7,624 nt of DNA from Oscillospiraceae bacterium (GCA_028691385.1 JAQUZL010000092.1:1-7624), one strand, 5' to 3'. Counted from the first letter of the stretch, positions 1 to 7,175 are shown. Made by a program: numbers and translations. The notes: generated by a model from the sequence alone, not told the origin.

Positions 1-122
1 GCAGGGCGTTTTGCGATGGCCTTGACGAGGACGCGGCGCTGCTGGTGACCTATCCGGACGGCGCACATGACCGGATCAGCTTTGGCGATGTATCGGTGCG
101 CGGCCTGTACGGCTACGTTTAA
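1..122 (+). CDS. birA: Biotin--protein ligase (BirA), C-terminal fragment
   Basis: This is the last 40 codons of a gene that enters from the left edge, reading frame starting at base 3, with a TAA stop at 120-122. The readable tail contains GLDEDAALLV, then a charged turn, then ISFGDVSVRGLYGYV. This matches the C-terminal SH3-like domain of biotin-[acetyl-CoA-carboxylase] ligases, where G-x-D-E-D-G-A-L-L-V is followed by a basic turn and S-G-E-V-S-V-R-G. The enzyme makes biotinyl-5'-AMP and transfers biotin to the acceptor lysine of biotin carboxyl carrier proteins; some members also repress biotin genes through an N-terminal helix-turn-helix. The catalytic core is outside the window, so neither activity nor a DNA-binding domain can be judged. 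The identification rests on this short tail alone and is fairly but not fully secure. Confidence 0.72.
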   Translation, partial: RAFCDGLDEDAALLVTYPDGAHDRISFGDVSVRGLYGYV

Positions 123-138
123 CAAGGGGTGAATGGAA

Positions 139-327
139 ATGATGCTGACATGGATTGCGGTTGTCACAATGCTCTCACTTGCGATTATTTCCGGCGTTGT
201 GGTGGGAACGGCGCTGGTGGAAAAGAGCAAGCTGACGGAAAAAGAATTTAAGCGGATGGTAACGCTGGCCAGCGCAGGCGTGGTGGTTTTTGTGCTGCTT
301 GCCGTTGTGTCGATCTATATTTTCTGA
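139..327 (+). CDS. Small two-helix membrane protein, function unknown
   Basis: I do not recognise a named family. The product is about 62 residues: a hydrophobic helix (MLTWIAVVTMLSLAIISGVVV), a short charged loop rich in Lys and Glu (EKSKLTEKEFKR), and a second hydrophobic helix ending at the C-terminus. By the positive-inside rule the loop should be cytoplasmic and both ends outside. Three in-frame ATGs stand at 133, 139 and 142. The Shine-Dalgarno run AAGGGG at 124-129 is only 3 nt from the first but 9 nt from the second, so I prefer 139. The gene begins 16 nt after the birA stop and is probably co-transcribed with it, ending just before a strong terminator. The compact hydrophobic pattern, good ribosome binding site and terminator support a real gene, but they say nothing of its function. 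Confidence 0.72.
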   Translation: MMLTWIAVVTMLSLAIISGVVVGTALVEKSKLTEKEFKRMVTLASAGVVVFVLLAVVSIYIF

Positions 328-337
328 GCGGAACAAG

Positions 338-371
338 AAAAGCCTCGAACCGTATGGGTTCGAGGCTTTTT
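338..371. terminator. Bidirectional intrinsic terminator between birA operon and folT
   Basis: A 14-bp perfect stem pairs 338-351 with 357-370 around a 5-nt loop (GTATG). The outer pairs are A/T runs: four A on the left arm and a T5 tract on the right (367-371), so the structure has a U-tract when transcribed from either strand. It lies 10 nt after the small membrane gene on the plus strand and about 29 nt beyond the folT stop on the minus strand. It is well placed to end both convergent transcripts. Confidence 0.92.
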
Positions 372-399
372 GGCAAGTCGGAGCGCCTGCGTGGTGCAA

Positions 400-936
400 T
401 CAATTGTGCGGCGCGTGTTTTTTGAGGATGGTTGCCAGCGGCGCAGCCAGTGTGGCAACGAGGAAAGCGGTCACGATGCCGGTTACGGTGCGGATGGCAG
501 CCGCGCCAAAGACGTAGGCGAACGTATAGTAGCCATAAATTACCGCGTCCAGATAGAGCACGGCGGTGTTTGCGATGGTGGTCACCAGCGCTGCGCCGAT
601 ACACGTCAAATAATAGGGCACGGGACGGCGCTCCAGCGGCCGCGCGGAGCGGCGAAAGCGCAGCATCACAAGGCCGATGGCAAGCCCACGCAGCACGGGC
701 GGAATGATCCACAAGGGTGTTGTGGGCATCAGGCCGTAGCTCAACAGCTGATTGAAAAATTCGCCCACAGCGGCCACGGCCACGGCGTCACCCGGGCCGA
801 GCAGCAGCGCGCAGAGCACAATTGGCAGCGAACCAAAGGTGATGCGCAGTTGTCCCATGCGGATGGAGAGCATGGTGAGCACGAAATACAGTGCGGCGAA
901 CATGCCGTCAATGGCAAGGCGTTTGATTTTGGACAT
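400..936 (-). CDS. folT: Folate ECF transporter S component (FolT)
   Basis: The product is 178 residues and almost entirely hydrophobic, with about six membrane segments, a basic N-terminus (MSKIKRLAIDGMFAALYFVL) and a basic C-terminus. The length, TM1 pattern and the segment ITFGSLPIVLCALLLGP are typical of S components of energy-coupling-factor transporters in the FolT/PanT-like family (Pfam ECF_trnsprt). These bind a vitamin at the outer face and dock on the shared EcfT-EcfA-EcfA' module, which is not in this window. The start at 936 is supported by an AGGAGG sequence (943-948, minus strand) 6 nt upstream. Family alone would leave the substrate open, because folate, pantothenate and cobalamin S components look alike; the folate call leans on the upstream tetrahydrofolate-riboswitch-like leader. 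The gene is monocistronic, bounded by its own promoter and the terminator at 338-371. Confidence 0.8.
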   Translation of the reverse strand: MSKIKRLAIDGMFAALYFVLTMLSIRMGQLRITFGSLPIVLCALLLGPGDAVAVAAVGEFFNQLLSYGLMPTTPLWIIPPVLRGLAIGLVMLRFRRSARPLERRPVPYYLTCIGAALVTTIANTAVLYLDAVIYGYYTFAYVFGAAAIRTVTGIVTAFLVATLAAPLATILKKHAPHN

Positions 937-942
937 AAAAAA

Positions 943-978
943 CCTCCTGAATCTGGCATTAGTTGCCACATTCAGAAG
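943..978 (-). promoter_or_regulatory. SD-sequestering hairpin (expression platform) of folT
   Basis: Read on the minus strand, CTTCTGAAT (978-970) pairs with ATTCAGGAG (952-944), including one G-U pair. After a G-G mismatch, TGGCA (968-964) pairs with TGCCA (958-954) around a 5-nt loop. The 3' arm contains five of the six bases of the folT Shine-Dalgarno AGGAGG, so the folded hairpin should block ribosome loading. The stem is followed directly by six U (942-937) and then the ATG, so it could also act as a leaky intrinsic terminator. This is the expected output stage of a repressing riboswitch. Confidence 0.75.
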
Positions 979-984
979 CTGGAT

Positions 985-1109
985 GCAGCAGCGGGATGCG
1001 GTACTCTGTACGGCAAGCGTGCTGCTTTTCGTCCCGAAGACAACTCCTCGTCCTTCAGGCACTCCCGCCGGACTTTCACCGACGAACCCACAGAGTCCTA
1101 CTCTGCCAA
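985..1109 (-). promoter_or_regulatory. Tetrahydrofolate (THF) riboswitch aptamer, candidate
   Basis: The folT leader matches the THF riboswitch layout from memory of the family. In minus-strand order I see: 5' strand GCAGAGTAGG (1106-1097), corresponding to the conserved GAGAGUAG; P2 ACTCTGT (1096-1090) pairing perfectly with ACAGAGT (1009-1003); a P3 base of TTCGTC (1086-1081) with GACGAA (1033-1028); an L3-like GGAGTTGTC; ACGAAAAGC opening a short P4 hairpin (AAGC/GCTT); and the conserved 3' segment GCATCC (999-994) followed by GCTGC, which closes P1 on GCAG. THF riboswitches sense reduced folates and turn off folate uptake or synthesis genes, which fits folT directly downstream. The P3 arm carries an extra hairpin (see findings). 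A cobalamin aptamer was considered because of GGTGAAAGTCC, but no B12 box or GCCACTG loop is present. Confidence 0.78.
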
Positions 1110-1123
1110 TATTGAATGTCCTT

Positions 1124-1151
1124 ATTATACACGGTTTCCCATCTTTCGCAA
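1124..1151 (-). promoter_or_regulatory. Sigma-A promoter of folT
   Basis: On the minus strand a -35 TTGCGA (1151-1146) is separated by 16 nt from a perfect -10 TATAAT (1129-1124). Transcription should start near 1117, a few bases before the 5' strand of the aptamer, as expected for a riboswitch leader. The spacing is one base under the optimum and the -35 has two mismatches (TTGCGA against TTGACA). Confidence 0.8.
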
Positions 1152-1162
1152 CTGTATTTTTT

Positions 1163-1191
1163 TTGACACCGTACCATCGGAATGCTATAAT
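1163..1191 (+). promoter_or_regulatory. Near-ideal extended -10 sigma-A promoter of cysK
   Basis: The -35 TTGACA (1163-1168) and -10 TATAAT (1186-1191) both match consensus exactly with the optimal 17-nt spacer. TG at 1183-1184 gives a TGnTATAAT extended -10, and a T-rich run sits just upstream of the -35. Transcription should begin near 1198, leaving a leader of about 50 nt. The leader contains a short GC-rich hairpin (GCCGC/GCGGC, 1216-1229) ending 7 nt before the ribosome binding site. I saw no T-box or S-box in the leader. Confidence 0.9.
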
Positions 1192-1248
1192 AGCCGCCGT
1201 AGGACAATAAAGATTGCCGCAGCAGCGGCGAGGCTTGGAGGAATATAT

Positions 1249-2184
1249 ATGAATGTGGCAACGCAGCTTCCGGATCTGATCGGCAACACGCCGATGCTTG
1301 AGCTGACCCGGTGTGGGCAGGCGTGGGGCACGGTCGGCAGAATTTTTGCAAAGCTGGAATATTTCAATCCCCTTGGCTCTGCCAAGGATCGTGTCGCCCG
1401 GGAGATGATTGCCGACGCCGAGCGCCGTGGGGTTTTGACGCCGGGCGCGGTGGTCATTGAGCCGACCTCCGGCAACACGGGCGTGGGGCTGGCGTTTGTC
1501 TGCTCGAGCAAGGGCTATCCGCTGATTCTGACCATGCCGGAGAGCATGAGCATGGAGCGGCGGATGCTCCTCGGCGCGTTGGGCGCGCAGCTGGTGCTGA
1601 CGCCCGCCAAGGATGGTATGGCCGGCGCGGTGGAGAAGGCAAAACAGCTGCAGCGGGAGCATCCCGGCAGCTTTATCCCGGATCAGTTCAACAATCCGGC
1701 CAACGCTGCAGCCCATGAAAAGACCACTGCGCAGGAGATCCTGCGGGATTTGGACGGGCAGGTGGACGCGGTGATTGCGACCGTCGGAACCGGCGGCACG
1801 CTGACCGGCACCGGCCACGGCATCAGAAAGGTCTGCAAGGACTGCCGCATCATCGCGGTGGAGCCTGCCGGTTCGCCGCTGCTCACCAAGGGCTATGCCG
1901 GCGCGCACAAAATTCAGGGAATTGGCGCAAACTTTATCCCGTCGGTGCTCGACCGGGCGCAGATCGACGAGGTGATCGACGTTGCCGACGAGGATGCATT
2001 TGAAATGTGCCGGTATCTGGCCAAAACAGAAGGCCTTCTGGTGGGCATTTCCGCCGGCGCGGCAGCATGGGCGGCCAAACAGGTGGCACTGCGCCCGGAA
2101 TTTGCCGGGAAAAAGATTGCGGTTATCTTTACCGACACCGGCGAGCGGTATCTCTCCTCCGGCGTCTTTGGCGGTGCGGAATGA
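1249..2184 (+). CDS. cysK: Cysteine synthase A (O-acetylserine sulfhydrylase)
   Basis: This 311-residue, PLP-dependent fold-type II enzyme converts O-acetyl-L-serine and sulfide to L-cysteine and acetate in the cytoplasm. NPLGSAKDR at residues 40-48 holds the PLP-binding Lys46. EPTSGNTGVGLAF (71-83) contains the TSGNTG loop that binds the substrate carboxylate. GTGGT at 180-184 is the phosphate-binding loop, GIGANF (214-219) is the family's conserved Gly-Ile-Gly segment, and GISAG supplies Ser268 near the pyridine nitrogen. Length and ending (FTDTGERYLSSGVF) are normal for CysK. The start at 1249 has GGAGGA (1237-1242) 6 nt upstream. The frame is also open for 879 nt before it, but that stretch is antisense to folT and its leader. 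Its stop overlaps the next gene's start as ATGA. The close relatives CysM and cystathionine beta-synthase are less likely given the length and motifs. Confidence 0.95.
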   Translation: MNVATQLPDLIGNTPMLELTRCGQAWGTVGRIFAKLEYFNPLGSAKDRVAREMIADAERRGVLTPGAVVIEPTSGNTGVGLAFVCSSKGYPLILTMPESMSMERRMLLGALGAQLVLTPAKDGMAGAVEKAKQLQREHPGSFIPDQFNNPANAAAHEKTTAQEILRDLDGQVDAVIATVGTGGTLTGTGHGIRKVCKDCRIIAVEPAGSPLLTKGYAGAHKIQGIGANFIPSVLDRAQIDEVIDVADEDAFEMCRYLAKTEGLLVGISAGAAAWAAKQVALRPEFAGKKIAVIFTDTGERYLSSGVFGGAE

Positions 2185-2558
2185 CCGCGGGTTTGGCGCT
2201 CAAGCGCTTTGAGGACGGCTATGCCGGCGTGACGGAATATACCGGCAGCAGCACGTATGTTCGCGTGCCGTCCATGTTTGAGGGAATGCCGGTGCGTTAT
2301 ATCAGCGGCGACGCGTTTTATGAAACGCCGGTCACCACGCTGCTGCTGCCCATGTCCGTGAAGCTGATCGGCGACTACGACTGCGGCTACACGCCGCTGG
2401 ACGATGAGCCGCGAACAGTGCGCTTTTCCGGACTTGCCGGGAAAAAGGTCACCTTTGTCTGCGAAAATCCGAGCCTTGTACGGCTTTTGGTGGAGGTGCC
2501 GGGCTTCAATGTGGAGCTGACGGGAAACTTGGACGATTGGGAGAAATGGAACCGATAA
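2181..2558 (+). CDS. Small protein with one BspA-type leucine-rich repeat (LRR_5-like)
   Basis: The product has 125 residues and no signal peptide or membrane segment. Residues about 13-50 (GYAGVTEYTGSSTYVRVPSM followed by FEGMPVRYISGDAFYETPVT) follow the BspA/Treponema leucine-rich repeat pattern, in which a 'tyr-x-gly...val-x-ile-pro' strand is followed by 'G-x-pro-V-x-x-I-gly-x-x-A-F'. A second, degenerate strand set follows (TTLLLPMSVKLIGD, and VRFSGL...VTFVCENPSL). Most proteins with this motif carry many repeats and are secreted; this one is short and apparently cytoplasmic, so its role is unknown. The ATG at 2181 overlaps the cysK stop by four bases (ATGA) and has no strong ribosome binding site, which implies translational coupling to cysK. 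A longer in-frame start at 2007 lies deep inside cysK and is not credible. Confidence 0.75.
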   Translation: MTAGLALKRFEDGYAGVTEYTGSSTYVRVPSMFEGMPVRYISGDAFYETPVTTLLLPMSVKLIGDYDCGYTPLDDEPRTVRFSGLAGKKVTFVCENPSLVRLLVEVPGFNVELTGNLDDWEKWNR

Positions 2559-2565
2559 AAACCAG

Positions 2566-2594
2566 TTGCCAAATGACCTGCGGCAGGTTATAAT
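2566..2594 (+). promoter_or_regulatory. Promoter with palindromic spacer, upstream of small membrane gene
   Basis: A -35 TTGCCA (2566-2571) lies exactly 17 nt from a perfect -10 TATAAT (2589-2594), starting 8 nt after the LRR gene's stop. Bases 2576-2588 of the spacer form a perfect 13-bp palindrome, ACCTGC-G-GCAGGT, abutting the -10. It has no T-tract, so it is not a terminator; a dimeric DNA-binding regulator is a plausible reader. The promoter call is strong, the operator call is inference. Confidence 0.8.
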
Positions 2595-2639
2595 AAAGAA
2601 AAGTAGTCACTTCAATGTGTGTGGAAACGGGGGATTTCG

Positions 2640-2795
2640 GTGAAAACTGCTCGCTTTGTTTTGAAGATCGTCGGCGCATCGCTGGCACTGGCAAGCTTTG
2701 TGTGCCTTGCAATCGGCTACTGGGACAAGATGTCGAATGGCTGCTGCCATAAGCGCCGCCCGTCGGAATACGACGATTATGCAGACGTAGAATAA
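2640..2795 (+). CDS. 51-residue single-helix membrane protein, GTG start, function unknown
   Basis: An open frame begins at GTG 2640 with GGGGGA (2629-2634) 5 nt upstream and ends at TAA 2793-2795. The translated product has a basic N-terminus (MKTARFVLK), a hydrophobic helix of about 18 residues (IVGASLALASFVCLAIGY), then a short polar tail with an adjacent Cys-Cys pair, a basic patch (HKRRP) and an acidic, tyrosine-rich end (EYDDYADVE). Such small N-terminally anchored proteins are common in clostridia, but I know no function for this one. It has its own promoter about 45 nt upstream and a strong terminator 6 nt after the stop, so it is a compact monocistronic unit. The combination of promoter, ribosome binding site, membrane helix and terminator makes a real gene likely despite its size. 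Topology is probably N-in, with the CC-containing tail outside, though the basic patch near the tail makes this uncertain. Confidence 0.72.
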   Translation: MKTARFVLKIVGASLALASFVCLAIGYWDKMSNGCCHKRRPSEYDDYADVE

Positions 2796-2801
2796 ACCAA
2801 C

Positions 2802-2841
2802 AAAGAGGGGGAGAAAGCAATTGCTTTCTCCCCCTCTTTTT
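2802..2841. terminator. Bidirectional intrinsic terminator, 38-bp perfect palindrome
   Basis: Bases 2802-2820 (AAAGAGGGGGAGAAAGCAA) are the exact reverse complement of 2821-2839. Transcribed from the left the arm ends in a T5 run (2837-2841); from the right it ends in a shorter run of three T. It sits 6 nt after the stop of the small membrane gene and 5 nt beyond the stop of the convergent oxidoreductase gene, so it should end transcription from both sides. Confidence 0.92.
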
Positions 2842-2846
2842 GCCGC

Positions 2847-3410
2847 TTAAATGGTGGCCAGCGCCGCTTCTGCGCGCTGCAGCGCGCCCTCGGCGTCATA
2901 GCCAATGATGTCCATGCCCTCTGCGCTCACAAAGGCTGTTTCCGCGATGCCAAACAGTTCCCGGCACAGGGCGGTGAGGTAGTCATAGCCATAGTTGTTT
3001 GCGCCGATAAAGCCGCCGGCCGTGGTGATGTAAATCAGCTTTTCCGCATTGCACAGTCCGGCCGCGCGGCCATCCTCGGTATAATGGAACGTGACGCCGA
3101 TAAGGGATACCTGCTCCAAATAGACCCGGAGGGCGGCGGGGAAGGAGAGATCCCAATAGGGCGCGCCGATGACGATGAGATCTGCCGCGGCAAACTGCCG
3201 CGCGGCGGCGAGAAATGGCGCGGATTCGTCGGCAAGCGCGTCACGCGCGGCAAGATCGTCTGCGGTAAGAGGCGCAAAGCCGGCGGTGGCGAGATCGCAC
3301 TGCTCAATGTGATAAGCTTCCGCGAGGCGGGAAAGCAGCACATTGCACAGCCGCAGGGTGCGGCTGGATTCGCCGCGCAGGCAGCAGTTGACAAACAAGA
3401 GTGTTTTCAT
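2847..3410 (-). CDS. FMN-dependent NAD(P)H oxidoreductase, AzoR/flavodoxin_2 family
   Basis: The product has 187 residues and a flavodoxin-like fold. The N-terminus MKTLLFVNCCLRGESSRTL is a first beta strand followed by the Ser/Arg loop (residues 11-19) that binds FMN phosphate. Then come LIVIGAPYWDLSFPAALRVY (about 78-97), LIGVTFHYTEDG (103-114), TTAGGFIG (129-136), and FVSAEGMD near the end. Each aligns by eye with FMN-dependent NADH azoreductase (AzoR/AcpD), where the equivalents are an A-P-x-Y-N-F-x-x-P-x-x-L loop, G-V-T-F-x-Y-T-E-x-G, and F-x-x-A-E-G. These dimers reduce quinones and, in vitro, azo dyes; the natural substrate here is unknown. The start at 3410 is one base past the ftsH stop, and its ribosome binding site (GAGGAG) lies inside the last ftsH codons. 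It is the last gene of the operon. A longer in-frame extension to 3506 lies within ftsH and is rejected. Confidence 0.88.
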   Translation of the reverse strand: MKTLLFVNCCLRGESSRTLRLCNVLLSRLAEAYHIEQCDLATAGFAPLTADDLAARDALADESAPFLAAARQFAAADLIVIGAPYWDLSFPAALRVYLEQVSLIGVTFHYTEDGRAAGLCNAEKLIYITTAGGFIGANNYGYDYLTALCRELFGIAETAFVSAEGMDIIGYDAEGALQRAEAALATI

Positions 3411-3411
3411 A

Positions 3412-5337
<1,926 letters not shown>

Positions 5338-5349
5338 GGTCAAGCTCCT

Positions 5350-5889
5350 TTACTTTTCGTAGATTTCGGGCTTCAGAACCCCGACGTAGGGCAGGTTGCG
5401 ATAGCTGTCGTTGAAGTCCAGACCATAGCCGACCACGAATTCATTGGGGATGGTAAAGCCGACCCAATCTGCCTCAATGTCGGAAATGCGCCGCTCCGGT
5501 TTATCCAGCAGCGCGCAGATTTTCAGCGACGCCGGATGACGCTGCAGCAGCAGGTCGTGGACGGATTTCAGCGTGCGGCCGGTGTCCAGAATGTCCTCGA
5601 GAATGACAACGTCGCGACCGAGCAGGTCATAGCGGGTGTCAAGGTCAATTTTGACGCGGCCGGACGAGGTAGTGCCGGCGTAAGAGGTGACCGACATAAA
5701 ATCAAAGTCGCAGGGAATGGGGATGCGGCGCACCATATCGGCATAAAAGACGACAACGCCGCGCAGAATGCCGATAAAAATCGGCCGCCGGTTGGCATAT
5801 TCCTTTGTAAGCAGTTTCCCAAGTTCGTTCTCCCGTTCATGCAGCTGCTGCTCGGTATACATGATGTATGCAATATCCTGGTCCATCAT
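5350..5889 (-). CDS. hpt: Hypoxanthine phosphoribosyltransferase
   Basis: The enzyme salvages hypoxanthine (and usually guanine) with PRPP to IMP or GMP in the cytoplasm. The 179-residue product has the family's normal length. Visible elements are GILRGVVVF (40-48) near the pyrophosphate site, the flexible catalytic loop SVTSYAGTTSSG (66-77), the PRPP-binding motif VVILEDILDTGRTL (94-107) with its paired acidic residues, the purine-contacting Lys130 in LLDKPERR, and the FVVGYGLDFND segment (151-161). I place the start at ATG 5889, because it overlaps the tilS stop as ATGA. An in-frame ATG at 5913 has no ribosome binding site and would lengthen the overlap to 28 nt; a second ATG at 5886 directly follows the chosen one and cannot be excluded. 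The local ribosome binding site is weak (GAAAGAAG), so translation probably depends on tilS. In Firmicutes hpt between tilS and ftsH is the usual order. Confidence 0.95.
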   Translation of the reverse strand: MMDQDIAYIMYTEQQLHERENELGKLLTKEYANRRPIFIGILRGVVVFYADMVRRIPIPCDFDFMSVTSYAGTTSSGRVKIDLDTRYDLLGRDVVILEDILDTGRTLKSVHDLLLQRHPASLKICALLDKPERRISDIEADWVGFTIPNEFVVGYGLDFNDSYRNLPYVGVLKPEIYEK

Positions 5890-7175
5890 AGCTTTGCACT
5901 TCTTTCTGTACATTTGATATAGAGTGCCGCCTCGCCGGCGGCGGGAATGCGGTTGCGATCCGCGCCAATAAAGCCAACTGCGACGATGCCGCAGGCGTCG
6001 GTGATGACGGGAATTTCAGGCCGTCGGGCGGCCGGAATTTTGTGGTCGATCAATAATTTTTTCAGTGTTTTGGTTCCGCCGGACAGCGTAATGGCGTCGC
6101 CGGGGCGACGCGCGCGTACCGTCAGAGAGCCGACGCGATCCAGTGCAACGGCAATCGCCCCCGACAGGGGTGAAAGACTGCAAAGAATTTCAGCAGCGCC
6201 AAACATCGTGCGGCCGGGCACGGCAAGGGGCATTTCCGGCGGCGAGAGCGGCGCTGCGGCAGGGACAAGCAAGAGGTCATACTGCCGTGCGGCCGTCATG
6301 CCGGGCAGCGAACACTGTGCGGAGGGGTTGCTGGAAGCAATCAGCGCGCACAGCGCGCGCACATGCTGCTCCGTATGCGCCGGAACGCCGGCTTGCCGCA
6401 GCAGCAAGAGCGCGGCGCGCTTTTGCACTGCGTCGGGCTGCGCAGTGAGCACCGAGCAGCGATAGCCGCCGCCGTGGCGACTTTTTTCCAGCGCCTGCCC
6501 GGCAAGCGTATCGAGCAGCGCGTCCTCATCGCGCAGCGTCTGACACCGCGCGGCAACAGAAGCGGCAAGCGAGGGATTCTCCTGTTCCAGCAGGGGCACG
6601 ACATGGTGGCGCAGCCGGTTGCGCAGGCAGTCGTCCAGCGCGTTGGTTTCATCCTCCACATGGTCAATCGACGCAGCGGCCAGATAGGCCAGAATCTCCG
6701 CCCTTGTGACGCCAAGCAGCGGCCGGAGAAATCTGCCGCGTACCGGCGGAATGCCGCAAAGTCCCTTGAGGGACGGCCCGCGCAGCAGACGCATGAGCAC
6801 CGTTTCCAGATTGTCGTCGGCAGTGTGGGCGGTGACGACATAGTCGCCGGGCAGCGTGTCAAAAAACGCATAGCGCGCGCGCCGTGCGGCCGTTTCCACA
6901 CTCTCGCCGCACTGCGCGGCAACATCGCAGCGGCCAAGGTGCAACGCGATGCCCCGCGCCGCGCAAAACCGGCGGACAAAGTCCTCGTCCCGGTCAGAGG
7001 CCGCGCCGCGCAGACGGTGGTTGAAGTGGGCGCAGGAAACGGTGATGGGCATTGTTTGGGACAGGGAAACAAGGCAGTCCAGCAGCGCCATGGAGTCCGC
7101 GCCGCCGGAAACGGCGCAGACAAGCCGCCCCGCAATCTGCCGCTCCCGCAAAAATGCGGCAACTTTATCCGTCAC
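5886..7175 (-). CDS. tilS: tRNA(Ile)-lysidine synthase TilS
   Basis: TilS attaches lysine to C34 of the CAU-anticodon tRNA-Ile, changing both its codon reading (to AUA) and its charging from Met to Ile; it is normally essential. Numbering from GTG 7175 (429 residues): the N-type ATP pyrophosphatase P-loop SGGADS is at 23-28, HFNHRLRG at 50-57, TAHTADDNLETVL at 115-127, and the tRNA-contacting VEDETNALDDCLRNRLR at 163-179. The C-terminal TilS domain shows VRARRPGD (363-370) and TKTLKKLLIDHKIP (378-391). This is therefore a full-length, two-domain form. The frame is open 24 codons further upstream, but those lie inside dnaB; the GTG at 7175 has GGAG and GGAAG a few bases upstream and overlaps the dnaB stop by 11 nt. 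The middle region (about 200-350) is Ala/Leu-rich and poorly conserved, as is usual. Confidence 0.95.
   Translation of the reverse strand: MTDKVAAFLRERQIAGRLVCAVSGGADSMALLDCLVSLSQTMPITVSCAHFNHRLRGAASDRDEDFVRRFCAARGIALHLGRCDVAAQCGESVETAARRARYAFFDTLPGDYVVTAHTADDNLETVLMRLLRGPSLKGLCGIPPVRGRFLRPLLGVTRAEILAYLAAASIDHVEDETNALDDCLRNRLRHHVVPLLEQENPSLAASVAARCQTLRDEDALLDTLAGQALEKSRHGGGYRCSVLTAQPDAVQKRAALLLLRQAGVPAHTEQHVRALCALIASSNPSAQCSLPGMTAARQYDLLLVPAAAPLSPPEMPLAVPGRTMFGAAEILCSLSPLSGAIAVALDRVGSLTVRARRPGDAITLSGGTKTLKKLLIDHKIPAARRPEIPVITDACGIVAVGFIGADRNRIPAAGEAALYIKCTERSAKL

Noticed and set aside
985..1109. Cobalamin or FMN riboswitch upstream of the ECF S component
   Set aside because: GGTGAAAGTCC is suggestive of the cobalamin core, but there is no B12 box near the 3' end and no GCCACTG loop, and the FMN signature segments are missing. 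The THF elements fit better and in the right order.
937..1908. A 324-codon upstream extension of folT on the minus strand
   Set aside because: It runs antisense to cysK and through the folT promoter and riboswitch. The FolT homology begins at 936, directly after a strong AGGAGG.
370..2184. A 604-codon plus-strand open frame reaching from the folT antisense through the leader into cysK
   Set aside because: Only the part from 1249 has a ribosome binding site and cysteine synthase motifs. The upstream part is low-complexity His/Gly/Arg-rich sequence antisense to folT and its riboswitch, and would lie upstream of the cysK promoter.
2802..2839. 38-bp perfect palindrome as a recombination or insertion-sequence end
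   Set aside because: It lies directly between two convergent stop codons and has a T-run; there is no transposase, no partner repeat and no target duplication. A bidirectional terminator explains it fully.
5890..5913. Longer hpt start at ATG 5913 (adding MYRKKCKA)
   Set aside because: There is no ribosome binding site and it would overlap tilS by 28 nt; the ATGA overlap at 5889 gives the normal length for the family.
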